Source of the DNA: an uncultured Actinomycetes bacterium
Lineage (GTDB): Bacteria > Actinomycetota > Actinomycetes > Nanopelagicales > Nanopelagicaceae
Length of the DNA: 16,314 nt
Assembly: GCA_903928395.1 (NCBI GenBank)
Contig: CAIYQS010000145.1
Span: forward strand, 1-16,314
Direction of reading: 5' to 3'
Every line of letters starts with the position of its first letter. The first letter of the stretch is position 1. Of this stretch, positions 6,005 to 13,091 are shown piece by piece. Both the position numbers and the translations under genes were made by a program. A model generated the notes under the pieces. It was not told the DNA's origin and made no database searches. It saw only the letters and a list, made by a program, of their open reading frames with translations.

Positions 6005-6051
6005 GCCCTAATTATGGTCGAGAGCCTAGGAGTTCGCACTACCCTCTCTCC
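5999..6051. promoter_or_regulatory. Divergent leaderless-type promoter region, VOC gene and GNAT gene
   Basis: The short gap between the two start codons holds a -10-like hexamer for each direction at the same distance. On the plus strand TACCCT (6040-6045) ends 6 bases before the ATG at 6052. On the minus strand CATAAT ends 6 bases before the ATG at 6004. Neither gene has a Shine-Dalgarno sequence at usable spacing (AGGAG at 6028-6032 is 19 bases from the plus start). Transcription would therefore begin at or next to each start codon. No good -35 boxes are seen. Confidence 0.4.
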
Positions 6052-6636
6052 ATGGAATCTGAGCACCTGATACTCGAGATCCTGGACCCAGATCGGATCC
6101 CGCAGATTTTTGCGGCGCTCGGGACTGATGCAGAAGTTTACCGCTGGCTTCCCTTTCCCAACCCCGTTCATGAAGCAGATCTGACGAAAGTTTTAAAAGG
6201 TTTCATAGCGGACACTCATTCGGGAGTTCGAATTGCATACGCGGTAATTCTTAAAGCAACAAACAAGGCGATAGGTACGACTTCTTTTTTGGATCTCAAC
6301 CCGACTCATCATTCTCTGGAAATTGGATCTACCTTCTACGCCCGCGAGTATTGGCGCTCCTATGTAAATACCGAATGCAAACTACTTATGTTGACCGAGG
6401 CATTCGAAGTTCGAAAGGTAGAACGAGTCACCATCAAAACAGACTCCATGAATGAACGTTCAAGGGCGGCGATTTTGCGATTGGGAGCAACTTTTGAGGG
6501 AATCCTTCGCCACCATATGCGCAGACCAGATGGAACATGGCGAGACTCGGCGTACTTTTCCATTCTCTCGCCTGAGTGGCCAGCAATAAAAGAAGAACTC
6601 GAAAATAAATTGAATTTGAGTCGTGTCAAAGAATGA
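6052..6636 (+). CDS. GNAT-family N-acetyltransferase, RimJ/RimL-like
   Basis: A 194-residue cytoplasmic protein of the Acetyltransf_3 type. It shows the order usual in this group: LILEILDPDRIPQIF (start strand and helix), EVYRWLPFPNP, AYAVILKATNKAIGTTSFLDLNP (central strands), LEIGSTFYAREYWRSYVNTECKLLMLTEAFE (the acetyl-CoA pyrophosphate-binding region and helix), VERVTIKTDSMNERSRAAILRLGATFEGILR and a C-terminal RDSAYFSILSPEW strand. This subgroup includes ribosomal-protein and small-molecule acetylases; the substrate cannot be told from sequence. The glycine-rich acetyl-CoA loop is degenerate (AREYWRSYVN instead of a canonical R-G-x-G), which is common here. The stop overlaps the next start by four bases (ATGA), so it is translationally coupled to the exporter gene. 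The exporter may remove an acetylated product, but that is conjecture. Confidence 0.85.
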   Translation: MESEHLILEILDPDRIPQIFAALGTDAEVYRWLPFPNPVHEADLTKVLKGFIADTHSGVRIAYAVILKATNKAIGTTSFLDLNPTHHSLEIGSTFYAREYWRSYVNTECKLLMLTEAFEVRKVERVTIKTDSMNERSRAAILRLGATFEGILRHHMRRPDGTWRDSAYFSILSPEWPAIKEELENKLNLSRVKE

Positions 6637-7532
6637 CTTTAACAAAGGTTCAAAAGAATGGGTTGAATTTCGCTTTTCTAGGAGTATTTCTCTTCTCCGC
6701 ATCACTTCCGATGACTAAATTAGCGCTGCGAAGTTTTGATCCCCTCTTCACCGCATTTGCTCGACCCCTAATTGCACTTGTAGTTGCGCTACCACTTATG
6801 ATTCGAGCAAAGGCACTTTCTCTCCCTCGGGCTCTTTGGCGTCCAATGATTTTCACGACATTGGGGACGGTTTTTGGCTGGCCTATCTTGATTGCCTTAG
6901 CTCTGCAACGTTCCACCTCCGCCCACGTTGCCGTCATCGCAGCCGTGATGCCGCTTGTAACCGCAATATTTGCACTCATTAGATTTAGACGGCGCGTGAG
7001 TTGGCAGTTCTGGGTCGCCTCAGCACTAGGAACAATTCTTTTGATACTTTTCGCCTTGAGTAGAGGTGGCGCCACTGGTTCAAATACTTCAGCGAACTTA
7101 CTGACGATGTTGGCGGTAATCGCTTCCTCCTATTGCTACGTTGAAGGAGCTGGGTTAACGCGCCATATGCCTGGATGGCAAGTAATTTCCTGGATCGTAA
7201 TTTTGGGATCGCCGGCAAGTTTGGTCGGCGGAGTAGTCATTTTTGCCCATACCAATCATCTCTATTCATTCCATGCATCAGCTTTGATAGGCCTACTGGG
7301 AATCGGATTTTCCTCGATGTATTTTGGATTCTTTGCCTGGTATCGCGGGTTGCAGGATCTGGGGGTTACTCATGGATCACAAGTTCAACAACTGCAAGCA
7401 ATAATGACACTCGGATGGTCAGCGCTTTTTCTCCATGAACATATCGCGATTGGCACGGTCTTAAGTGCATGCGGAATTGTCTTGTGTGTCCTATGGGCAA
7501 TCACCACTGCTAGTTTAAATAACGCCAATTGA
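6633..7532 (+). CDS. EamA/DMT-family transporter
   Basis: A 299-residue protein with about ten transmembrane helices in two EamA halves. Half one has AFLGVFLFSASLPMTKLALRSFDP, an arginine-containing FARPLIALVVALPLM helix, and the helix pair around HVAVIAAVMPLVTAIFALIRFRRRVSWQFWVASALGTILL, which is the usual end of a first EamA domain. Half two ends in QVQQLQAIMTLGWSALFLHEHIAIGTVLSACGIVL, a classic drug/metabolite transporter C-terminal motif with the conserved E before the last helix. Such proteins export or import small metabolites or amino acids across the inner membrane. The start overlaps the GNAT stop by four bases (ATGA). The specific substrate is unknown. Confidence 0.88.
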   Translation: MTLTKVQKNGLNFAFLGVFLFSASLPMTKLALRSFDPLFTAFARPLIALVVALPLMIRAKALSLPRALWRPMIFTTLGTVFGWPILIALALQRSTSAHVAVIAAVMPLVTAIFALIRFRRRVSWQFWVASALGTILLILFALSRGGATGSNTSANLLTMLAVIASSYCYVEGAGLTRHMPGWQVISWIVILGSPASLVGGVVIFAHTNHLYSFHASALIGLLGIGFSSMYFGFFAWYRGLQDLGVTHGSQVQQLQAIMTLGWSALFLHEHIAIGTVLSACGIVLCVLWAITTASLNNAN

Positions 7533-7565
7533 GTGCTGCCCCTAACCGTACTAATCAGTAGCACT
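7532..7565 (+). terminator. Weak hairpin after the EamA gene
   Basis: AGTGCT (7532-7537) pairs with AGCACT (7560-7565), with a small inner TACT/AGTA pairing, just after the EamA stop codon. Only TTTC follows, so as an intrinsic terminator it would be weak. It lies upstream of the probable promoter of the 7590 gene. Confidence 0.25.
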
Positions 7566-7577
7566 TTCATGAACGCT

Positions 7578-7583
7578 TAGATT
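7578..7583 (+). promoter_or_regulatory. -10 box TAGATT for a leaderless flavoenzyme transcript
   Basis: TAGATT fits TANNNT and ends exactly 6 bases before the GTG at 7590, which puts the expected transcription start on the G of the start codon. The codon lacks a properly spaced ribosome binding site. The -35 region shows no strong match. Confidence 0.45.
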
Positions 7584-7589
7584 TGATAG

Positions 7590-9020
7590 GTGATTAGACG
7601 CGAAGAAGTACTACCAATCATTATTCAAGGCGGAATGGGCATTGGAGTTTCATCCGTTGCCATGGCCCGAGCCGTTGCAAATTTGGGGCAGCTTGGAGTT
7701 GTCGCTGGAACCGCAATAGATTCGGTCATTGCAAGACGATTACAAGAAGGCGATCCAGATGGCGATATCCGATGGGCGCTCTCAAAATTTCCTGATCAAG
7801 AATGTGTAGCCGAAGTTCTTCAACGATTCTTCAACGAAGGTGGCAAGGACGAGAATGCGAGCTTCACCGATGTCCCAAAGTTGAGTCTAAGTCCAATTCC
7901 ATTTGCGACAAAGATGCTAGTCATTTCGAGTTTTGTTGAAGTAGCCCTAGCAAAGCGCGGAACTGATGGCGTCATTGGAATTAACTTTTTGGAGAAAGTG
8001 CAATTGGCAACACCGGCTTCAGTGTATGGAGCAATTTTGGCTGGTGTTGATTACGTCCTTATGGGTGCTGGAATCCCTGCAGATATTCCACAATTGATCA
8101 ACGACTTAATGGAGAACAAAGAAATTCAATTCAAAATCAAAGTTGAAGGAGCGGATAAACCACACTTCCTAGCTTTTGATCCCGCAATTATCAAAAATGT
8201 TGACACAACTAATCTGCATCGTCCGAAATTTCTTGCGATCGTTTCTTCCCATATATTGGCAAACTATCTTGCCCGCGACGAGGTTACCCGTCCTGACGGA
8301 TTTGTCATTGAAGGCCCAACGGCAGGAGGTCACAACGCTCCACCGCGAAGTAAAGAATCAATTGGTTCCGACGGCCAGGTTACATTTACTGAGAAAGATC
8401 TTGCGGACTTTGAAAAAGTCAAAGCGGTAGGCCTGCCTTTCTGGCTAGCAGGCGGCTATGGAACCCCTGCAAAGGTCAAAGAGGCGCTAGCACTCGGAGC
8501 CGTCGGAGTCCAGGTGGGATCGCTCTTTGCGCTTTCACGTGAATCAGGAATAACTGATGAGCTGCGAGACAAAGTGCTCTTAGAACTTAATCAAGGAGCG
8601 TTGGAAGTTAGGACCGAACCGAAAACCTCCTCAACAGGCTTTCCATTTAAAGTCGTTGAAGTTAATGGAACCGCGAGCGATTCCGATGTTTACGAAGCTC
8701 GTCATAGGCAATGCGATCTGGGATATCTCCGTTCGCCGTTCCTCCGTCCGGATGGCGGCATTGGGTATCGATGTAGTGGAGAACCAGTCAAAACTTTTGA
8801 ATTTAAGGGAGGCGCCATTGGTGAAGCAGAAAACGTCAAGTGTTTGTGCAACGCCTTGATGGCCAACATAGGTTTAGGGCAAACGCGCTGGGGTACCTAT
8901 CACGAACCCCCGCTTTTAACGCTGGGGTCTGATCTTTCCGGGGCCGAAGAGTTGAGCGCACTTCATAGTGGGTGTTGGACCTCGGCAGATGTCGTCGAAT
9001 ACTTGACCTCTACTATCTAA
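7590..9020 (+). CDS. Nitronate monooxygenase/2-nitropropane dioxygenase-family flavoenzyme with C-terminal Cys-rich extension
   Basis: A 476-residue FMN-binding TIM-barrel protein. N-terminal IIIQGGMGIGVSS (10-22) is the family's opening strand. EGPTAGGHN (241-249) contains the Gly-Gly-His of the active-site region, and WLAGGYGTP (285-293) and GVQVGSLFALS (306-316) form the phosphate-binding loops for FMN. These enzymes oxidise nitronates or related acids, or act as FabK-like reductases; substrate here is unknown. It is longer than the usual 310-370 residues. An insertion around 160-235 and a C-terminal part (about 365-476) with C375, C395, C418, C420 and C462, including the compact KCLCN motif, extend the barrel. 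I recall similar 470-residue versions in other bacteria, but their roles are not established. Start is GTG at 7590, probably leaderless. It converges on the LysE-type gene with 32 bases between stops. Confidence 0.82.
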   Translation: MIRREEVLPIIIQGGMGIGVSSVAMARAVANLGQLGVVAGTAIDSVIARRLQEGDPDGDIRWALSKFPDQECVAEVLQRFFNEGGKDENASFTDVPKLSLSPIPFATKMLVISSFVEVALAKRGTDGVIGINFLEKVQLATPASVYGAILAGVDYVLMGAGIPADIPQLINDLMENKEIQFKIKVEGADKPHFLAFDPAIIKNVDTTNLHRPKFLAIVSSHILANYLARDEVTRPDGFVIEGPTAGGHNAPPRSKESIGSDGQVTFTEKDLADFEKVKAVGLPFWLAGGYGTPAKVKEALALGAVGVQVGSLFALSRESGITDELRDKVLLELNQGALEVRTEPKTSSTGFPFKVVEVNGTASDSDVYEARHRQCDLGYLRSPFLRPDGGIGYRCSGEPVKTFEFKGGAIGEAENVKCLCNALMANIGLGQTRWGTYHEPPLLTLGSDLSGAEELSALHSGCWTSADVVEYLTSTI

Positions 9021-9052
9021 GTAGGTGCGACAGCGTTTCTAGCGATGAGCAA

Positions 9053-9676
9053 TTATCGTGGGTGCGAAAACAGCAATCCAACAGCCAGAAGCATGATTCC
9101 CACGGCAGATATTCCGGTAAGCACGCGTCGTACCTTTGGGCGAGCGAGGAATAACGCAGATTTATCAACCGCCAAGATGAGAAATGTGTACCAGGAAAAG
9201 GATACGGTTGCCTGCACGCAGGAAAGTAAGAAGATCCCGAATCCAAGATTGAAATGATCAGGCACAAATTCCGGAATGAAGGCAACCGCAAAGACCGCTG
9301 CTTTTACATTAGTTAAATTGGTAAAAAGTCCGAGCCTATAGGCCGCCCAGCGATCGGTCTTTGCACCACTTGCGACGTCAAATTTTCCAAATTCCTTTTT
9401 CAATTGCACGAGCGTTTGAATGGCCAGGCCCAATAAAAAAAGAACTCCAGCATATTTAAGTACATTGAAAGCCAGATGTGACTTTGCAAAGATGGCGGAC
9501 AATCCAACGCCCGATAAGGCACCCCACACGAGAAGTCCACTGGAATTTCCAACAATCGAAAAAAAGGCTGCTCGCCTCCCATCGATTAAGCTCTGCCGCA
9601 AAACCATCGCGACACCCTGGCCCGGAACAATTGCAAGCAACAGCGCGGTTAAGGCGAAAGCGGGAATGATCCGCAC
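9053..9676 (-). CDS. LysE/RhtB-family amino-acid exporter
   Basis: A membrane protein of about 207 residues with six hydrophobic segments. IIPAFALTALLLAIVPGQGVAMVLRQSL is the family N-terminal signature (helix 1 ending in P-G-x, then the R-Q helix), followed by GRRAAFFSIVGNSSGLLVWGALSGVGLSAI. FNVLKYAGVLFLLGLAIQTL is the conserved third helix, and FTNLTNVKAAVFAVAFIPEFV is the family N-x-x-N-x-K-A-x-x-F block. Family members export lysine, threonine, homoserine or similar molecules. Start codon is uncertain: I prefer GTG at 9676, which gives the usual family length and has AGGG about 10 bases upstream. GTG 9697 or TTG 9730 would add 7 or 18 residues, the latter nearly touching the divergent promoter. 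Substrate unknown. Confidence 0.83.
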   Translation of the reverse strand: MRIIPAFALTALLLAIVPGQGVAMVLRQSLIDGRRAAFFSIVGNSSGLLVWGALSGVGLSAIFAKSHLAFNVLKYAGVLFLLGLAIQTLVQLKKEFGKFDVASGAKTDRWAAYRLGLFTNLTNVKAAVFAVAFIPEFVPDHFNLGFGIFLLSCVQATVSFSWYTFLILAVDKSALFLARPKVRRVLTGISAVGIMLLAVGLLFSHPR

Positions 9677-9731
9677 CAACTGCAACCCTGCATTCACGAG
9701 GTAAAGGTACCCGCCAGGTGCCAAACCCAAC

Positions 9732-9737
9732 TAATAT
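9732..9737 (+). promoter_or_regulatory. -10 box TAATAT for a leaderless GNAT transcript
   Basis: TAATAT is a near-perfect -10 hexamer. It ends 6 bases before the second of two tandem ATG codons (9741 and 9744), so transcription should begin on the ATG at 9744. No ribosome binding site precedes either ATG. This is the clearest leaderless promoter in the window. Confidence 0.5.
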
Positions 9738-9743
9738 TTAATG

Positions 9744-10442
9744 ATGATCGAGATTCGCGAACTTCACTCCCTCCAAGAGCAATTTCACGCCCGAATGATC
9801 TTCGATTCGGTCTGGCCCGCCGCTAACGAAACACAGATCACTGCAAATTTGCTACAAGCGCAAGTTCATAACGGAAGTTATCTCGTTGGAGTATTCGATG
9901 GAACAAAAGTTGTAGGCGCTTCATTTGGTTTTCCAACCATCGAACCCGAAATTCATCTTCACTCACACATGACAGCTTTCGTATCCTCCCATCGCGATCT
10001 AGGTCTTGGCACACAAGTGAAACTGCATCAATGGACTTGGGCAAAAGAGCGTGGCTATCAGTCGATAACCTGGACGTATGATCCTTTGGTACGACGTAAC
10101 GCAAGATTCAATATTTTGAAACTTGGCGCAGATATTATCGATTACCTACCAAACTTTTATGGAAATATGGCAGATGAACTAAACAACGGCGATGAATCGG
10201 ACCGAATGACTGTTCGCTGGGATACGACCACAAAAATTCCCTTGCCTCGCGCTGAAATCCTCGATCCACCTTACGACGCCGAACTAATTGCCCTGCCCAA
10301 AGACATCGTGGAGATTCGAATGAGCGATCCGAATTTGAATATGAGATATCGCTTTGAGGTGAGGAGCGCTTTTCAAGAAGCTTTCGCCGCTGGTAAAAGA
10401 GTGATTGGTTTTTCCGCAAACAATGAATATGTACTGGAGTAA
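9744..10442 (+). CDS. COG3375-like GNAT protein, possible N-acyl(succinyl)transferase
   Basis: A 232-residue cytoplasmic protein with a GNAT fold: IEIRELHSLQEQ, the SVWP-x-x-x-E helix (about 22-30), GSYLVGVFDGTKVVGASFGFP strands, and SHMTAFVSSHRDLGLGTQVKLHQWTWAKERGYQSITWTYDPL. In that last segment the DLGLGTQVK loop is the acetyl-CoA pyrophosphate site and WTYDPL leads to the family NARFN motif (RRNARFNILKLGA). The DPL-x-x-x-NA-x-x-N-x-x-KLGA pattern is typical of the predicted acyltransferases of COG3375, as I recall, which often sit beside MenC-like racemases. In that context a related succinyltransferase charges D-amino acids for the racemase; this is inference. ATG at 9744 is chosen from the -10 spacing; 9741 differs by one residue. 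The next gene starts 2 bases after its stop. Confidence 0.75.
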   Translation: MIEIRELHSLQEQFHARMIFDSVWPAANETQITANLLQAQVHNGSYLVGVFDGTKVVGASFGFPTIEPEIHLHSHMTAFVSSHRDLGLGTQVKLHQWTWAKERGYQSITWTYDPLVRRNARFNILKLGADIIDYLPNFYGNMADELNNGDESDRMTVRWDTTTKIPLPRAEILDPPYDAELIALPKDIVEIRMSDPNLNMRYRFEVRSAFQEAFAAGKRVIGFSANNEYVLE

Positions 10443-10444
10443 AG

Positions 10445-11551
10445 ATGAAAATCGCCGAACTTGAACTTCGCACCATCAACCTCCCCCTCGTACGTCCATT
10501 TAGGACCTCTTTCGGTACACAGAATGCGCGCGAAGTCTTGATGCTCAAATTAACGACGAGCGATGGAATTATCGGCTGGTCAGAATGTGTCGCGCTCTCA
10601 GAGCCGGTCTATTCCCCCGAATATGTTGCTGGAGCCCTCGACCTAATCAAACGTTTCCTCATCCCAACGCTCTTAGCTGCTGAAGAACTTCGAGCTGAGT
10701 TTGTAGCACCGCTTCTCGAAGGCTTTTTAGGTTCACCGATGGCAAAGGCAACGCTGGAAACCGCGTTGCTCGACGCTCAATTGCGAACCGAGCACCGGAG
10801 TTTGGCGGATTATTTGGGTGCGAATAAAACCAAAATTCTTTGCGGAGTATCCGTGGGTATCGCACCTTCTATCCCGCAATTGATCGAGGAAGTTTCGGGA
10901 TACATTGCCGACGGGTATAAGCGCATTAAGCTAAAAATTGAACCGGGTTGGGACATCATTCCGGTCGGTGAAGTTCGCAGGACATGGCCTGATATTCCAC
11001 TGCAAGTTGACGCTAATCAGGCTTACCATCGCGGGGACGGCGACCTCCTCGCGCAATTGGACCAGTTCGAACTGCTACTCATTGAACAACCACTAAATGA
11101 GCATGACATTTTGGGCCATGCACAATTGGCACAGAAGGTTCGAACTCCAATTTGTTTGGACGAGTCAATTACCTCTTTGCACGCTGCGGAAGACGCCCTG
11201 GCCCTCAAAGCTACGACGGTAATTAACATCAAGCCTGGTCGAGTGGGTGGGTATTTGGAAGCGGTCAAAATTCATAACTTATGCGTCAACGAGGGCATCC
11301 CCGTCTGGTGCGGTGGAATGCTAGAAACTGGCATCGGTCGCGCGGCAAATGTGGCGTTGGCGGCCTTACCTGGATTCACACTGCCTGGAGATACTTCAGC
11401 TTCTAGTCGCTTTTACCATCAAGACATCACCGACCCTTTTGTCATGAAAGATGGATACCTCGATGTTCCGCAAGGTATCGGAGTCGGACGAGTTCCCGAT
11501 TTGGAATTCTTGGAATCAATCACTTCTTACAAAGAGAAAATTGAAATCTAA
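10445..11551 (+). CDS. o-Succinylbenzoate synthase / N-succinylamino acid racemase family enzyme (enolase superfamily)
   Basis: A 368-residue cytoplasmic enzyme of the MenC type 2 branch. The N-terminal capping domain starts PLVRPFRTSFG. The barrel carries all catalytic residues: K162 and K164 in RIKLKIEPG, D189 in LQVDANQAY, E214 in LLIEQPL, D239 in CLDESI (the three metal ligands) and K263 in NIKPGRVGG, followed by the specificity loop CGGMLETGIGRAAN. The family dehydrates SHCHC to o-succinylbenzoate in menaquinone synthesis and/or racemises N-succinylamino acids. No other men gene is nearby, and the adjacent GNAT gene favours racemisation, as in the NSAR pathway described in Geobacillus kaustophilus. 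A menaquinone role remains possible. GGAG lies 5 bases before the ATG, and the gene is 2 bases after the GNAT stop. It overlaps the convergent hydrolase by four bases. Confidence 0.88.
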   Translation: MKIAELELRTINLPLVRPFRTSFGTQNAREVLMLKLTTSDGIIGWSECVALSEPVYSPEYVAGALDLIKRFLIPTLLAAEELRAEFVAPLLEGFLGSPMAKATLETALLDAQLRTEHRSLADYLGANKTKILCGVSVGIAPSIPQLIEEVSGYIADGYKRIKLKIEPGWDIIPVGEVRRTWPDIPLQVDANQAYHRGDGDLLAQLDQFELLLIEQPLNEHDILGHAQLAQKVRTPICLDESITSLHAAEDALALKATTVINIKPGRVGGYLEAVKIHNLCVNEGIPVWCGGMLETGIGRAANVALAALPGFTLPGDTSASSRFYHQDITDPFVMKDGYLDVPQGIGVGRVPDLEFLESITSYKEKIEI

Positions 11552-12306
11552 CTCCACTGCTCCACATGAGCTAACGAATTTGCAAAGATCAACGGAGCAT
11601 CAAAATCCATGGTGGCTACGTGATAACTATTGGTGAGTTCTATCCGTTGTCCGGCGACGCTATCAATTTCCGACATGATGATATTTGAATTCGTAATCGG
11701 CAAGACATGATCATCTACGCTATGAAAGAGCAACGTTGGGCATTTCACCTTACCCAAATTAGCACGCGTTTCTTTTAACATCTTATTCAGTTGCACCACA
11801 CCCTTGGTGGGCAGCACGTCATATCCCCACTCCGTTACTCCGGGTTTTTTGATGTCATCTCCAACCGATGCTCTTCCGGGCTGAACAAGAGCGAGCAACG
11901 GAGCAAAATTAATCAAGTTACCGGGGATGTGAATCATGGGATTAACGAGACAAACTCCCGCGAGGTCATTGTTTTCGGCAATATTGAGCGTCGTTCCTCC
12001 ACCCATAGATAATCCAAAAACGAAGACTTTCCGACAACTCTGCTTTAACTTATCCACTTCAACCTGAACGCGTGCTGGCCATTCCTGCCATTTCACTTTG
12101 TTGAGATCTTGCCATTTCGTGGCATGTCCAGGGAGGCGTGGAACGCTCACGGTGTAGCCGCGCTCCTCAAAAAAGGCAGCCCAAGGTCGCATCGAAGCTG
12201 GAGAACCAGTAAACCCGTGGACGAAAACGATCCCGATATCTTCGTGGTCCAAACCTTTTGAAAAATAGTCTTCGAGCCAACCCGCAGGAGCACTAGTAGT
12301 TGCCAT
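11548..12306 (-). CDS. Alpha/beta hydrolase, carboxylesterase/monoacylglycerol-lipase type
   Basis: A 252-residue cytoplasmic hydrolase without a signal peptide. VFVHGFTGSPASM (28-39) is the oxyanion-hole loop in the form seen in carboxylesterases such as Est30 of Geobacillus. The nucleophile elbow is GLSMGG (98-103, Ser100), the acid is D198 or D199 in HSVDDHVLP, and the base is H229 in SYHVATMD. RLPGHATKWQDLNKVKWQEWPARV is the matching RLPGHG-like family block. Such enzymes cleave medium-chain esters or monoacylglycerols. The stop overlaps the stop of the racemase by four bases. The start codon shares the palindrome CCATGG with a possible start of the divergent membrane-protein gene. TAGATT ends 5 bases upstream of the ATG on the minus strand, suggesting a leaderless transcript. 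Confidence 0.87.
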   Translation of the reverse strand: MATTSAPAGWLEDYFSKGLDHEDIGIVFVHGFTGSPASMRPWAAFFEERGYTVSVPRLPGHATKWQDLNKVKWQEWPARVQVEVDKLKQSCRKVFVFGLSMGGGTTLNIAENNDLAGVCLVNPMIHIPGNLINFAPLLALVQPGRASVGDDIKKPGVTEWGYDVLPTKGVVQLNKMLKETRANLGKVKCPTLLFHSVDDHVLPITNSNIIMSEIDSVAGQRIELTNSYHVATMDFDAPLIFANSLAHVEQWS

Positions 12307-12346
12307 GGCACAATCTAAGTCCAGCTCTCAGGTATCGTCCACCGTA

Positions 12347-13027
12347 ATGTTCACGACCCTCTTTTATCTCAAGGTAATCATCGGACCGCTAATGGTGCTT
12401 TCCGTTAGCTACCTACAACGTCGCTACGGCGATCGCTTTGGAGGTTGGTTAATAGGGTTGCCGATTACAACTGGCCCTTTTATTTTAATTATTTGTCTCC
12501 AAGAGGGCGTTGCATTTGGCGGTCGAACCGCTCACGGGGTTCTACTTGGGCAGATGGCGCTAGTCGCTTTTTGTTGGGCATACGCATACGCCGCAGCTCG
12601 AACCACTTGGTACGAAGCTATTTTGGTGGGAACCGTTGCATGCCTCGCTGTTGGCTATTTTGTTACGCAGGTGAAGGTATCAATATGGATAAGTGCCGCG
12701 GTATTGATAGTTAGTTGGCTCGTTGCGATGAAATATTGGCCTCATTCCGACGTGCCTGATCAAAAAATCACTCCACCTCATTGGGAACTACCCGTCAGAG
12801 TTTGTGTCACCCTGACTCTTCTCGTTGGATTGAGTGCACTAGCTCCTCACGTTGGCGCGAAGGTGGCAGGAGCGCTTTCTACCTACCCAGTCATTGCCTC
12901 GGTTTTGGGAGCTTTCAATCACAAGCGCTTTGGGCCCGCCGCCACAGTTTCCACGCTTCGCGGACTCATGCAGACCCTGCCAATTACTATGGGAATCATT
13001 TTCTTCTTAAGTGTGGTCCTCCGCTAA
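12347..13027 (+). CDS. Multi-pass membrane protein with an internal repeat, unknown function
   Basis: A 226-residue very hydrophobic protein with about seven transmembrane segments. I do not recognise the family. Two segments look like copies of one motif. RYGDRFGGWLIGLPITTGPF lies at 26-45, and VGAKVAGALSTYPVIASVL lies at 169-187. Both read aromatic/His-x-G-x-(R/K)-hydrophobic-(A/G)-G-x-L-x-x-x-P-(I/V), and each is preceded by a hydrophobic helix. This suggests two inverted or parallel halves, as in many small transporters. I prefer ATG 12347, which starts directly at helix 1. An in-frame ATG at 12305 would add 14 Ser-rich residues and would overlap the divergent hydrolase start codon by two bases. 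No clear ribosome binding site precedes either. Next gene is 64 bases downstream. Confidence 0.65.
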   Translation: MFTTLFYLKVIIGPLMVLSVSYLQRRYGDRFGGWLIGLPITTGPFILIICLQEGVAFGGRTAHGVLLGQMALVAFCWAYAYAAARTTWYEAILVGTVACLAVGYFVTQVKVSIWISAAVLIVSWLVAMKYWPHSDVPDQKITPPHWELPVRVCVTLTLLVGLSALAPHVGAKVAGALSTYPVIASVLGAFNHKRFGPAATVSTLRGLMQTLPITMGIIFFLSVVLR

Positions 13028-13091
13028 TCAAGTTCATAAGCCATTAATTATCTTAATAAATGTCATATAAGGCGCGTAACCTTACTTTCCT

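Noticed and set aside
9838..10548. Minus-strand open frames opposite the COG3375-like gene
   Set aside because: They are antisense shadows of a well-supported GNAT protein and its racemase partner.
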